A DNA stretch of 64,000 nucleotides from Marmoricola sp. URHB0036. Its GTDB lineage: Bacteria; Actinomycetota; Actinomycetes; Propionibacteriales; Nocardioidaceae. A program made the translations under genes and the position numbers. The notes beneath the pieces are model-generated. The model worked only from the letters and a program-made list of their open reading frames with translations. It ran no database searches and was not told the origin of the DNA. The stretch's first letter is position 1. Each line of letters opens with the position of its first letter. This document shows positions 7,072-14,544 of this stretch, one piece after another. Location: assembly GCF_000426045.1 (NCBI RefSeq), contig NZ_AUEP01000010.1, forward strand, positions 148,078-212,077. The letters run 5' to 3'.

Positions 7072-8256
7072 ATGGTCGATGAAGTGACGCCCACCACGCT
7101 CAGGCTCAGTCGAGACACCGTCACGGAGCTGCAACGCATCCTGCCCGACGTCGCCGAGGGCACCGTCTCGGCCATCATCGACGACGTTCCGAGCTACTCC
7201 GACGCCCTCAGTGGGGCGATGGGCGAGACCATCCGGATGGCCGTGGAGACGGCGCTCGGCGGGTTCGTGCAGCTGGCCGCCCGGTCCCAGGGTGAGCGAG
7301 CCCCACAACCGACGGCGGTCGCGGTCGACGGCGCCTACCAGCTCGGTCGTGGGGAGGCGCGCAGCGGCCGGACGGTCGACGCCCTGCTCTCGGCGTACCG
7401 GATCGGCGCGCGGGTCTCCTGGCGCGAGCTGTCCTCCGCAGCGGTGCGCACGGGAGTCGACGCCGAGACGCTCGTGCTGTTCGCGGAGCTGGTCTTCGCC
7501 TACATCGAGCAGCTCTCGGCCGCCAGCCTGGCCGGGCACAACGACGAGCTGGAGACCACCGGGCGCGTGCGCCAGCGCCTGCTCGAGCGCCTGGCCCAGA
7601 ACCTCGTCGACGGATCGCCCGCCGAGGCGGTGGAGGCCGCGATTGCCCGCGCCGACTGGACGCCGCCGCGCACGCTCACGGCGGTGATCGTGCCGGAGTC
7701 GCAGGTCCGCGGCGTGCTCGGCCTGGTCTCTTCGGAGACCCTGCGCGCGACCGATGCGCTGTCCGCCGAGGAGGGCGAGGGCGTCGCCCTGCTGCTCGTC
7801 CCCGACGTGCACGGCCGCGCCCGTCGATCGCTGCTGCGGACGCTCGAGGGCCGCGGCGCCGTCGCCGGACCGGCTCGGCCCTGGGCCCAGGTGCGCGAGT
7901 CGCACGAGCGCGCCCTGCGCGTACGCCGTCTCGGGCTCGGCACCGACACCGAGGAGCACCTCGCCGAGCTGGTCCTCAGCGCCGACCCCGCGGCGTACGC
8001 CGACCTGCGCGCCCGCGTGCTCGCCCCGCTCGACAAGCTGCGCGACTCCAGCGCCGAGAAGCTGACCGAGACCCTGCGCTCCTGGCTGCTCCACCACGGC
8101 CGCCGCGACGCCGTGGCCGCCGAGCTGTTCGTGCACCCCCAGACCGTCCGCTACCGCATGGGCCAGCTCCGCGAGGTCTTCGGCGACCGTCTCGAGGACC
8201 CCCACGCCATCCTCGAGCTCACCATCGCGCTCGGGCTGGTCGACCAGGACGGATAG
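7072..8256 (+). CDS. PucR/CdaR-family transcriptional regulator
   Basis: A 394-residue regulator with an N-terminal all-helical RsbR/GAF-like region, a central GGDEF-like CdaR domain, and the characteristic C-terminal HTH_30: LLHHGRRDAVAAELFVHPQT followed by VRYRMGQL at about residues 340-370. It is divergent from the desaturase operon, so control of desaturase expression is the natural guess. GAGGACAAAAG precedes the ATG at 7072; an ATG-like start at 7033 has no such site. The TAG stop lies inside the left arm of a family B palindrome. Confidence 0.88.
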   Translation: MVDEVTPTTLRLSRDTVTELQRILPDVAEGTVSAIIDDVPSYSDALSGAMGETIRMAVETALGGFVQLAARSQGERAPQPTAVAVDGAYQLGRGEARSGRTVDALLSAYRIGARVSWRELSSAAVRTGVDAETLVLFAELVFAYIEQLSAASLAGHNDELETTGRVRQRLLERLAQNLVDGSPAEAVEAAIARADWTPPRTLTAVIVPESQVRGVLGLVSSETLRATDALSAEEGEGVALLLVPDVHGRARRSLLRTLEGRGAVAGPARPWAQVRESHERALRVRRLGLGTDTEEHLAELVLSADPAAYADLRARVLAPLDKLRDSSAEKLTETLRSWLLHHGRRDAVAAELFVHPQTVRYRMGQLREVFGDRLEDPHAILELTIALGLVDQDG

Positions 8257-8315
8257 TCCAGAACGAAAGGCCGCTCCACGAAGGCTGGCGACCGGTCATG
8301 TGTTCTGGACTATCC
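8251..8315. repeat. Family B palindromic element, copy 1
   Basis: Perfect 14-bp arms GGATAGTCCAGAAC (8251-8264) and GTTCTGGACTATCC (8302-8315) surround a 37-bp centre. It lies between convergent genes and contains the stop of the PucR gene (TAG in ggaTAGtcc), so it may be a bidirectional terminator. A homologous copy with conserved inner bases (GAACGAA, CCGCT, CCGGTC) is at 12122-12196. Confidence 0.88.
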
Positions 8316-8319
8316 GGCT

Positions 8320-8937
8320 TCAGAGCTGGACCAGGCGGAGTCTCCACCAGCGGGCGTCGGCGAGCACGAGGCCGAGGACGACGAGGGCGGCGCCGGCGAG
8401 TGCGGCCCAGGCGAGGGTGCTGTGCTCCCACCCGGCCGGGGTGGTGGTGGCGTAGGGAAAGGCCGACACGTGGTGGCCAAGCGGGCGGAGCAACGCCCAC
8501 GCCGTGGTTGCCGGCACGACCGCGGTGGCGAACCTCAGCCCCGGCGACGCCTCCCCGAGCGAACGTCGCCAACCGGTGTACGCCGCACCAGCCAGGCATG
8601 CCGCGACCCCCTGCAACCAGATCTCGTCGCGGTGCCCGAACATGGTCTGTGCGCCCGCGTGGAGCACGACCGCCGTCCAGGTGACGAGGAGAAGCAGCGC
8701 GCCGGGGCTGCGCGCCATCGTGCGCCAGGCGAGGCCGCGAGGTGCCGAGTCGACGACGGCGGCGGACGTCTCGTCGAAGCACCAGGCGGTCGCGCCCGCC
8801 AGCAGCCCGACCGCCGTCCCCTCCAAAGGCCACAGCACCCACGGGTTCCAGCGCACGAGCTCCATCAGTACGACGACCAGCCCTGCCGCCAGGGCGACCC
8901 GCGTCCACGGGACCGCCCTGGCGACGTAGCTGGTCAT
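8320..8937 (-). CDS. Hypothetical integral membrane protein of the sigma/ABC operon
   Basis: A 205-residue protein with several hydrophobic segments: about residues 10-30 (VALAAGLVVVLMELV), 35-50, 70-95 (GALLLLVTWTAVVLHAG), 105-120 and 175-195. No conserved motif that I recognise. The start ATG at 8937 shares one base with the stop of the ABC permease gene (TGATG), so it is translationally coupled and last in the operon. It probably acts as an accessory membrane component of the transporter. Its TGA stop touches the family B palindrome. Confidence 0.75.
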   Translation of the reverse strand: MTSYVARAVPWTRVALAAGLVVVLMELVRWNPWVLWPLEGTAVGLLAGATAWCFDETSAAVVDSAPRGLAWRTMARSPGALLLLVTWTAVVLHAGAQTMFGHRDEIWLQGVAACLAGAAYTGWRRSLGEASPGLRFATAVVPATTAWALLRPLGHHVSAFPYATTTPAGWEHSTLAWAALAGAALVVLGLVLADARWWRLRLVQL

Positions 8938-9818
8938 CAGCAGGTGGAGCAGGGGATGGGGTTCACGAGCACATCGGTGTAGCCGACGTACATCGTCAGC
9001 ACACCGAGCACCAGCGCGAGCCCGACCAGTCCGAGTGCGACCTTGCGCAGCCGGGTCCGGTCCGACTCGGGGTCGTGGAGCACGGCGACCACGAGTCCGA
9101 GGGCGCACACGACCACCAGGTAGAGCACCCAGATGAACGGATTGCCGGGTGCCGTCCTGAAGTGGATGGACCCGTCGGCGTCGGCACCCCAGCCGAGCTG
9201 GCCGAGGAAGTAGGTCCACACCCAGAACACCCGGTAGGGCTGCCCGCCGCCGAAGTTGCCCTGCAGCATGATCGTGACCAGGACCAGCAGCACCGAGGCG
9301 ATCGCGGCCACACCGCGCTTGGGCAGGTAGCGCGCGAGCAGGAGCCCGAGCAACGGTCCGCCCACCGCGCAGATGACGCCGTCGCCGAACATCTGGGCGT
9401 GGACGAACAGGTCGCTCACGCCCGGAGGGACGATCCACTCCCGTGCCGGCCGGACGTACCACGCGACGACCGCGGCGACGTAGGCCACCATCGCGGCCGT
9501 GAACGGCACCACGATGGCGCAGGCCAGCGCCAGCGTGCGGGTGCGTTCTGGCACGGCGACCGCGCCGGCTGCCTCGGCCGCCCGGTCGGAGCGACGGGTC
9601 AGCCCGAACATGACCACGAGACCGAGGACACCGAGCATGACCCCGGGGCCGATCATGTAGGCAGCGGCGGAGCCGGGCTCGTCCCACGCGAACATCGAGA
9701 CGACCACGAGTGCCGTCATCGCGGCGCCGAACCAGAACAGCTTGTGCGTGAGGTAGTTGCGGATCTCCTGACGGGCGAGGACGCCCAGCGTGGAGCTCGT
9801 CGTGTAGGTGGTGCTCAT
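8937..9818 (-). CDS. ABC transporter permease subunit
   Basis: A 293-residue membrane protein with about six hydrophobic segments (around residues 27-45, 54-72, 95-120, 150-170, 178-195, 235-255 and 265-282), the usual form of an ABC-2-type permease. The start overlaps the ATPase stop by four bases (ATGA at 9815-9818), which ties it to that ATPase. The cargo is unknown; exporters of this kind in actinobacteria move peptides, drugs or lipids. The N-terminal LARQEIRNYLTHKLFW is the typical cytoplasmic helix before the first membrane segment. Confidence 0.85.
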   Translation of the reverse strand: MSTTYTTSSTLGVLARQEIRNYLTHKLFWFGAAMTALVVVSMFAWDEPGSAAAYMIGPGVMLGVLGLVVMFGLTRRSDRAAEAAGAVAVPERTRTLALACAIVVPFTAAMVAYVAAVVAWYVRPAREWIVPPGVSDLFVHAQMFGDGVICAVGGPLLGLLLARYLPKRGVAAIASVLLVLVTIMLQGNFGGGQPYRVFWVWTYFLGQLGWGADADGSIHFRTAPGNPFIWVLYLVVVCALGLVVAVLHDPESDRTRLRKVALGLVGLALVLGVLTMYVGYTDVLVNPIPCSTC

Positions 9819-10681
9819 GGGTTGACTCCTTGTGGTGTGTGCCGCTCCGAGCGGAGCAGCAGGTACGCGTCCTCGACCGACGGGTCGACGACAGAGGAGT
9901 CGGGAGCGGGCTGCCCTCCGACGGACCGGACCAGCCCGGTTCCGGTCTTCCAGGTCTGGACGGCGCCGCTGGTGGCGGCGGGTCCGAGGTGGACACGGCC
10001 GGCTGCCGTGGCCAGGAGCTCGGTCACGGTGCCGTCGAAGCGGATGGCTCCGGCGTCGATGACGAGCACTCGGTCGCACAGGGCCGAGACGTCCTCGGTC
10101 TGGTGCGTCGAGATCAGCACCGTCCCTGCCAGGCCGGAGAGGAGGCCACGGAGGGAGGCGCGTTGTTCGGGGTCGAGCCCGGTGGTGGGCTCGTCCAGGA
10201 TGAGCAGGTCGGGGGACCCGACGAGGGCCTGGGCGATGGCGAGCCGTCGGCGCTGTCCGCCCGACAGCTTGGCGATCTTCATGGCGCCTCGGTCGCCGAG
10301 ATGGACGAGGTCGAGCACCCGCTCCACCTCGGCGTGCCGTCTGCCCTTGTCCGTCCATTCCTTGAGCACCGCGAGGTAGTCCAGGAAGGCGAAGGCCGTC
10401 ATCCCTCGCGGGAAGGTGACCTCCTGCGGGCAGTAGCCGATCCGCCGGCGGGCCTCGACGCGATCGGCGTGGGACTCGGTGACATCGAAGCCGCAGACCA
10501 CGATGCGCCCGCTGCTCGGAGGCAGCGCCGTCGAGAGGAGGCGCAGCATCGTGGTCTTGCCCGCACCGTTCGGCCCCAGCAGGCCCACCACTCCTCGGTG
10601 CAGGTTGAGAGACGTGGCCCGGAGCGCCGGGGCGCGGCCGTACTTCTTGGAGACCGAGTCGAATGACGCGATGGCGCTCAC
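9815..10681 (-). CDS. ABC transporter ATP-binding protein
   Basis: A 288-residue ATPase with Walker A GPNGAGKTT (36-44), Q-loop region YCPQEV, signature LSGGQRRRLAIAQAL, Walker B LLILDEPTTGLDPEQ and switch histidine STHQTED. The family is that of ABC-2 exporters. Start is GTG at 10681, overlapping the stop of the anti-sigma-like gene as GTGA and preceded by GGAGGAG. The roughly 60-residue C-terminal extension after the switch is typical of this subfamily. Expression should depend on the sigma factor at the head of the operon. Confidence 0.93.
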   Translation of the reverse strand: MSAIASFDSVSKKYGRAPALRATSLNLHRGVVGLLGPNGAGKTTMLRLLSTALPPSSGRIVVCGFDVTESHADRVEARRRIGYCPQEVTFPRGMTAFAFLDYLAVLKEWTDKGRRHAEVERVLDLVHLGDRGAMKIAKLSGGQRRRLAIAQALVGSPDLLILDEPTTGLDPEQRASLRGLLSGLAGTVLISTHQTEDVSALCDRVLVIDAGAIRFDGTVTELLATAAGRVHLGPAATSGAVQTWKTGTGLVRSVGGQPAPDSSVVDPSVEDAYLLLRSERHTPQGVNP

Positions 10682-11499
10682 AGCTCTCCTCCCTGCAGGC
10701 GAAGGGTCGACGTCCGCAGGACCAGGGCGAGCACGAGACCGCCCGCCGCGACCACGAAGGCGACCTGCCCGAGGGGCGTCGTCAGCGCATCGACCCGGTC
10801 CCCGACGCGAAGCAGCGCGACCACCGTGACCCAGGCCGATGCGACCAGCACGGCGGTCACCCACGCCTCGAGCCAGGTGAGCAGCACCAGCGCGGCGAGG
10901 GTCAGCCCGAGCGCCGGCGCCAGCCAGGCCAGGGCGAGGTCGTCCATGTGCGGTACGACGAGCCCGATCATCATCGTGGCCGGCACGGCGACCGCGAGGG
11001 CGGCGGCCGCCCGGAGAAGGGCGAGCCGCAGCTTGCTGTATGGCGTGGGTGCCATCAGCTCGCGCAGCGGGTCGAGTGCGTCGTACGACGTGACCACCGC
11101 CAGCACGGGGACCAGCGGAGCGAGCGCGAGGAACGCCGCGTCGCGGCTGGCCGGGCCGAGACCCGCCAGCCCGACGACGCAGGCGGACACGACGGCGAAG
11201 CCGACGGCGACTGCCCAGGGGACCAGGAACGCGTCCGCGGCAGAGATGACCACGGCGTCGTCCGGTGCGACACCGAGCCGCTGCATGGCCCGCTGCGGGA
11301 GCGAGGGGCTCGGAGCGGAGATGGTGAGGCGTACGTCGGACCACACTGCATCCGCGGTGCGGGCCGGGACCTGCGACCTCGCCGCCGAGCGGCACTCCGG
11401 GCATCCGACGAGGTGGGACTCGACGCTCAGCTCGGCGGCCGGCTCGAGTCGTCCCTCGGCGTACGCCTCCCAGACGGGTGCATCGATGTGCCAGGTCAT
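10678..11499 (-). CDS. Zinc-finger anti-sigma-like membrane protein
   Basis: A 273-residue protein with an N-terminal zinc-binding anti-sigma signature H-x3-C-x2-C (His29, Cys33, Cys36 in SVESHLVGCPEC), then about six membrane segments from residue 90 to the end (such as WAVAVGFAVVSACVVGLAGL). It starts with an ATG that overlaps the sigma gene stop (ATGA). The arrangement implies that it holds the ECF sigma factor at the membrane. The multi-span membrane part is unusual, since most ZAS anti-sigmas cross the membrane once; it may be part of the transporter or a sensor. Function is inferred from the motif and position. Confidence 0.82.
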   Translation of the reverse strand: MTWHIDAPVWEAYAEGRLEPAAELSVESHLVGCPECRSAARSQVPARTADAVWSDVRLTISAPSPSLPQRAMQRLGVAPDDAVVISAADAFLVPWAVAVGFAVVSACVVGLAGLGPASRDAAFLALAPLVPVLAVVTSYDALDPLRELMAPTPYSKLRLALLRAAAALAVAVPATMMIGLVVPHMDDLALAWLAPALGLTLAALVLLTWLEAWVTAVLVASAWVTVVALLRVGDRVDALTTPLGQVAFVVAAGGLVLALVLRTSTLRLQGGEL

Positions 11500-12077
11500 G
11501 ACCGTGCCTCCAACGAGATCAGCTGCTCGCGCAGCTTGGACTTCGCGATGCGGGCACGGCTCTTGACCGTGCCCTGCGGGATGCCGAGGAGATGGGCCGC
11601 CTCCCGCGTGGACAGCCCGTCGATCACCGTCGCCTGCAGCACCTGCCGCAGCTCGGGCGAGAGCGAGCGCAGGGCGTCGCCGACCGAGCCGTGCTCGACC
11701 GCGACCAGCAGCTCGTCCTCCGCGCTGCGTACGGTCGGCGACAGGGCCGACAGCATCCGGCTCTCCATCGGCACCGGCTGCGCCCGCTTCCGCAGCCGGG
11801 AGACGAGCTGCCGGATCGCGATCCCCCACAGCCAGGCACCCACGTCCCCGTCGCCCCGGAACGAGCGCGGGCTCCGCCAGACCGCGACGAAGGCGTCGTG
11901 CAGCGCCTCGGCCGCCAGGTCCTGGTCGGGGGTACGCCGACGCAGCCGCAGCAGCAACCAGGCCGAGTGCCGCTCCACCAGCTCCCGCAGGGCGGCCTCG
12001 TCACCCTGGGCGATCGCACCCAGGAGCTCGGAGTCGGAGAACTGCTGCACGAACACACTGTCGCGCCTGGGGGGCAC
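11496..12077 (-). CDS. ECF-family RNA polymerase sigma factor
   Basis: A 193-residue sigma-70 factor with only regions 2 and 4. Region 2 includes LHDAFVAVWRSPRSF and GAWLWGIAIRQL (about 57-92); region 4 is LSPELRQVLQATVIDGLSTR followed by the helix-turn-helix E-A-A-H-L-L-G-I-P-Q-G-T-V-K-S-R (about 138-178). It heads the five-gene operon with anti-sigma-like protein, ABC exporter and membrane protein, so it probably autoregulates this set. No promoter motif could be assigned confidently in 12078-12196, which is mostly a family B palindrome. Confidence 0.93.
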   Translation of the reverse strand: MPPRRDSVFVQQFSDSELLGAIAQGDEAALRELVERHSAWLLLRLRRRTPDQDLAAEALHDAFVAVWRSPRSFRGDGDVGAWLWGIAIRQLVSRLRKRAQPVPMESRMLSALSPTVRSAEDELLVAVEHGSVGDALRSLSPELRQVLQATVIDGLSTREAAHLLGIPQGTVKSRARIAKSKLREQLISLEARS

Positions 12078-12121
12078 ATCGGATCACGATGCGCAGGACA
12101 ATCTTGGAGCCGTCGGTCGAC

Positions 12122-12196
12122 AAACCGGATAGTCCAGAACGAATAGCCGCTTCGCGGCCGCGATTGGCCGGTCGAGCGTTCTGGACTATCCGGTTT
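12122..12196. repeat. Family B palindromic element, copy 2
   Basis: Perfect 19-bp arms AAACCGGATAGTCCAGAAC (12122-12140) and its complement (12178-12196) around a 37-bp centre. It lies between the start of the sigma operon and the stop of the amidohydrolase gene, whose TGA begins in its last base. With copy 1 at 8251 it brackets the whole sigma/ABC operon. Confidence 0.9.
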
Positions 12197-13680
12197 CAGA
12201 GCTCCGAGTGGACGAGGGAGCCGGCGACCCAGGTGGCAGCGACATGCATCGAGCGCAGGGCCGTCGCCTGCTCAAGGGACGACCCGGGGGCCAGGGGGTC
12301 GGCGTCGAGGAGGGCGAGGTCGGCGGGGTGGCCGGGGGCGACGGTGCCGCGACCGTCGGTGCTCGCCCCGAGGGCCTCGGCCGGCGTGAGCGACTGCTCG
12401 GGGTGCCAGGGATCGCGGTCGTCGGCGCTCCGGTGCACGGCGGCGGCGATCGCGAGCCACGGGTCGAGGGGAGACACGGGGGCGTCACTGCCCAGGGCCA
12501 GCTCCACGCCGTCGTCGTGGAGCCAGCGCAGCGCGAAGCAGCGGTCGGTGCGGTCGGGCCAGAAGCTCTCGGTGAGGTCGCGGTCGTCGAGCAGGTGTGC
12601 CGGCTGCACACTCGCGCGTACGCCGAGCCGCGCCATCGTGCGGGAGTCCTCGCGACTGATCAGCTGGGCGTGCTCGATCGACCCGCGCGCCCCGGTGGCC
12701 TCGAACTCCTTGAGCGCCTGCTCGACGGCGGCGTCGCCGATCGCGTGGATGGCGACCTCGAGGTGGTGCCGGTTGCCCGCCTCCATCACGTTGCGCAGGC
12801 CCTCGCTGGTGATGTTCGGGGCTCCGGTGCCGCCACCGCGGGAGTACTCCGAGCAGCACCACGCCGTGCGGGTGTTCAGCGACCCGTCCGAGATGACCTT
12901 CAGCGGTCCCATCGTCACGAGAGGGCCGCACCCGGGCAGCGAGGCGCCTGTCGGGACACCGGCGCGCAGGAAGTCGTCCAGCGTGTCGACGTACGCCCCG
13001 ACCCGGACCCGCAACAGCTCGGCGCCGGCCGCCTCCCGCTCGGGCCAGTCCCGCACGCCCTGGTCGAACTCGAGGTCGACCAGGCCCGTCACGCCCTTGG
13101 CGGCGGCCTGCTGCATGGTGTGCAGGTAGGCGTCGGGCGAGGTGCCGTCGGCGCCGACCACCTCCGCCAGCCGCGGGTAGACCTTGAACCACTCGCTCTC
13201 GCTGACCACCCCGTCACGCTCGGGCAGCCGGAGGCCGCGCAGCGCCACGGTGTTGATCCAGGCGTGGTGGCCGTCGCCGCTGATGAGTACGACGGGCCGG
13301 ATGCCGCTGACCTCGTCGAGCTCACGCACCGTCGGCTGCCGGTCCCAGCCGGCCGACCGGTGTCCCCAGCCGACGATCGGCACGTCGGGGAGCTCGGCCA
13401 GCCGCGTGCTCACGCGGGCCAGCGCCTCCTCGACCGAGCGGGTGCCGGTCAGGTCGAGCCGGAGTGACGCCAGCGCCCACTGGCCGAGGTGCACGTGCTG
13501 GTCCCAGAGACCCGGGACCAGCCAGCGGCCCTCGGCACGGACCTCGGCCCCGCCGACCGCGAGGGACGGCCCCACCTCGGTGACGTGTCCGTCGGCGACC
13601 CGGACGTCCACCGGCTCGGCGGGAGCCGGGTCTCCGCGCAGCGGCACCAGCCGCACGTCACGGAGCACGAAATCGGACAT
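12196..13680 (-). CDS. Amidohydrolase family 3 (YtcJ-like) protein
   Basis: A 494-residue metal-dependent amidohydrolase. The N-terminal beta-sandwich is followed by the metal-binding GLWDQHVHLG (about 57-66, H-x-H); further metal-site regions are HAIGDAAVEQAL (about 315) and LALGSDAPVSPLDPW near 395-410 with the catalytic Asp. Family members hydrolyse amide or imide bonds; the substrate cannot be read. It is a single gene, 9 bp upstream of the crcB stop on the same strand. Start MSDFVLRDVRLV fits the family's first strand. Confidence 0.88.
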   Translation of the reverse strand: MSDFVLRDVRLVPLRGDPAPAEPVDVRVADGHVTEVGPSLAVGGAEVRAEGRWLVPGLWDQHVHLGQWALASLRLDLTGTRSVEEALARVSTRLAELPDVPIVGWGHRSAGWDRQPTVRELDEVSGIRPVVLISGDGHHAWINTVALRGLRLPERDGVVSESEWFKVYPRLAEVVGADGTSPDAYLHTMQQAAAKGVTGLVDLEFDQGVRDWPEREAAGAELLRVRVGAYVDTLDDFLRAGVPTGASLPGCGPLVTMGPLKVISDGSLNTRTAWCCSEYSRGGGTGAPNITSEGLRNVMEAGNRHHLEVAIHAIGDAAVEQALKEFEATGARGSIEHAQLISREDSRTMARLGVRASVQPAHLLDDRDLTESFWPDRTDRCFALRWLHDDGVELALGSDAPVSPLDPWLAIAAAVHRSADDRDPWHPEQSLTPAEALGASTDGRGTVAPGHPADLALLDADPLAPGSSLEQATALRSMHVAATWVAGSLVHSEL

Positions 13681-13689
13681 GGGCCCACG

Positions 13690-14025
13690 CTAGGGGAGGG
13701 CGTTGGCGAGCAGGTGGCCGAGGGTCGCCATCAGCAGACACCCCGCCACCGAGACCACGACGTACGCCGTCCCCTGGCGAGGACCGCCGCGCACCGACTG
13801 CACGGCGAACGCGGAGTACGTCGTCAGCCCGCCGCAGAATCCCGTCCCGAGCAGCGCAAAGGCGTTGCCCTCGACCGCGCCGCCCACCAGCGCTCCCAGC
13901 ACGAACGAGCCCGCGAGGTTGACGGCCAGCGTGCCCCAGTGGAGGCGCCGGTCCAGGAAGTGGCCGGCGAGGAAGCGCAACGGTGCGCCCACGGCAGCGC
14001 CGGCGGCCACCAGCAGGGCGGTCAC
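13690..14025 (-). CDS. crcB: Fluoride efflux channel CrcB/Fluc (second subunit)
   Basis: A 111-residue four-helix membrane protein of the Fluc family: GAAVGAPLRFLAGHFLDR (helix 1 end), GTLAVNLAGSFVLGAL (helix 2 with the conserved N) and GFCGGLTTYSAFAVQ (helix 3 break with T-T-Y-S) are the family signatures. Fluc channels are dual-topology dimers; here two different genes in tandem imply a heterodimer. The start is GTG at 14025, overlapping the stop of the first crcB (GTGA). The probable fluoride riboswitch ahead of the first gene should control both. Confidence 0.94.
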   Translation of the reverse strand: MTALLVAAGAAVGAPLRFLAGHFLDRRLHWGTLAVNLAGSFVLGALVGGAVEGNAFALLGTGFCGGLTTYSAFAVQSVRGGPRQGTAYVVVSVAGCLLMATLGHLLANALP

Positions 14026-14450
14026 TCGTCCCACTCCTCGTCCATGGCCGCCTGTTGCTGCTCGGCCGAGGTCCACCGGCTCACGAGGAGTACGGCGGAC
14101 AGCGCGGCCCCCACCGTGCCCAGGCAGTACGCCGACCCGAGCGCGACGTGGCCTCCGTCGAGCAGCGTGAAGGTGTCCACCGAGGCGGTCGACATCGTCG
14201 TGAACCCACCCAGCACACCGGCACCGAGCAGCACCCCGGCCCACGCGTGCCGCCGCACGACCGGCAGGAGAGGTAGCGCAGCGAGCAGCGCGGAACCCGC
14301 GATGTTGATCAGGAAGGTGACCCAGGGGAAGCCGCCGTGCCCGGTGGGGAAGGCGCTCTCCAACCCCCATCGCGCCAGTGCGCCGAGGGCTCCGCCGATC
14401 GCGGTTGCCGCACAGCCCACGAGCGGGGTGACGTGGTGCGGGCCGGACAT
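14022..14450 (-). CDS. crcB: Fluoride efflux channel CrcB/Fluc (first subunit)
   Basis: A 142-residue Fluc subunit with GGALGALARWGLES, PWVTFLINIAGSALLAAL and GVLGGFTTMSTASVDT, each matching conserved helix 1, 2 and 3 motifs. The C-terminal 15 residues are hydrophilic and acidic (DEEWDE). It precedes the second crcB with a 4-base overlap. The ATG at 14450 has GGAGGAG as ribosome site, and that site lies in the 3' arm of a hairpin attached to a fluoride-aptamer-like sequence. Confidence 0.95.
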   Translation of the reverse strand: MSGPHHVTPLVGCAATAIGGALGALARWGLESAFPTGHGGFPWVTFLINIAGSALLAALPLLPVVRRHAWAGVLLGAGVLGGFTTMSTASVDTFTLLDGGHVALGSAYCLGTVGAALSAVLLVSRWTSAEQQQAAMDEEWDE

Positions 14451-14452
14451 GC

Positions 14453-14541
14453 TCCTCCTACGTTGACAGGGTCCAGTGCAACGTAGGGACTGTTGGCAGC
14501 GATGCTGCGGTTGTCGGCGAGCCCCACCGCCATCGCGGGAG
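14453..14541 (-). promoter_or_regulatory. Probable fluoride riboswitch (crcB motif) with ribosome-site-sequestering hairpin
   Basis: On the minus strand, GGCGGTGGGGCTCGCCGAC then AACCGC resembles the aptamer opening (consensus GGNGATGG..CNCC..AACCGC), with G for A in GATGG. It is followed by a short hairpin GCAGC/GCTGC and then CAGTCCCTACG. Next comes CCTACGTTG (14479-14487) pairing perfectly with CAACGTAGG (14457-14465), whose end overlaps the GGAGGAG ribosome site of crcB. Ligand class rests on the resemblance plus the two fluoride-channel genes downstream. Confidence 0.72.
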
Positions 14542-14544
14542 ATC

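Noticed and set aside
9819..9996. Upstream extension of the 8320-8937 and 8937-9818 genes
   Set aside because: The frames stay open but lie inside the ABC ATPase gene; overlapping starts (ATGA, TGATG) give better gene limits.
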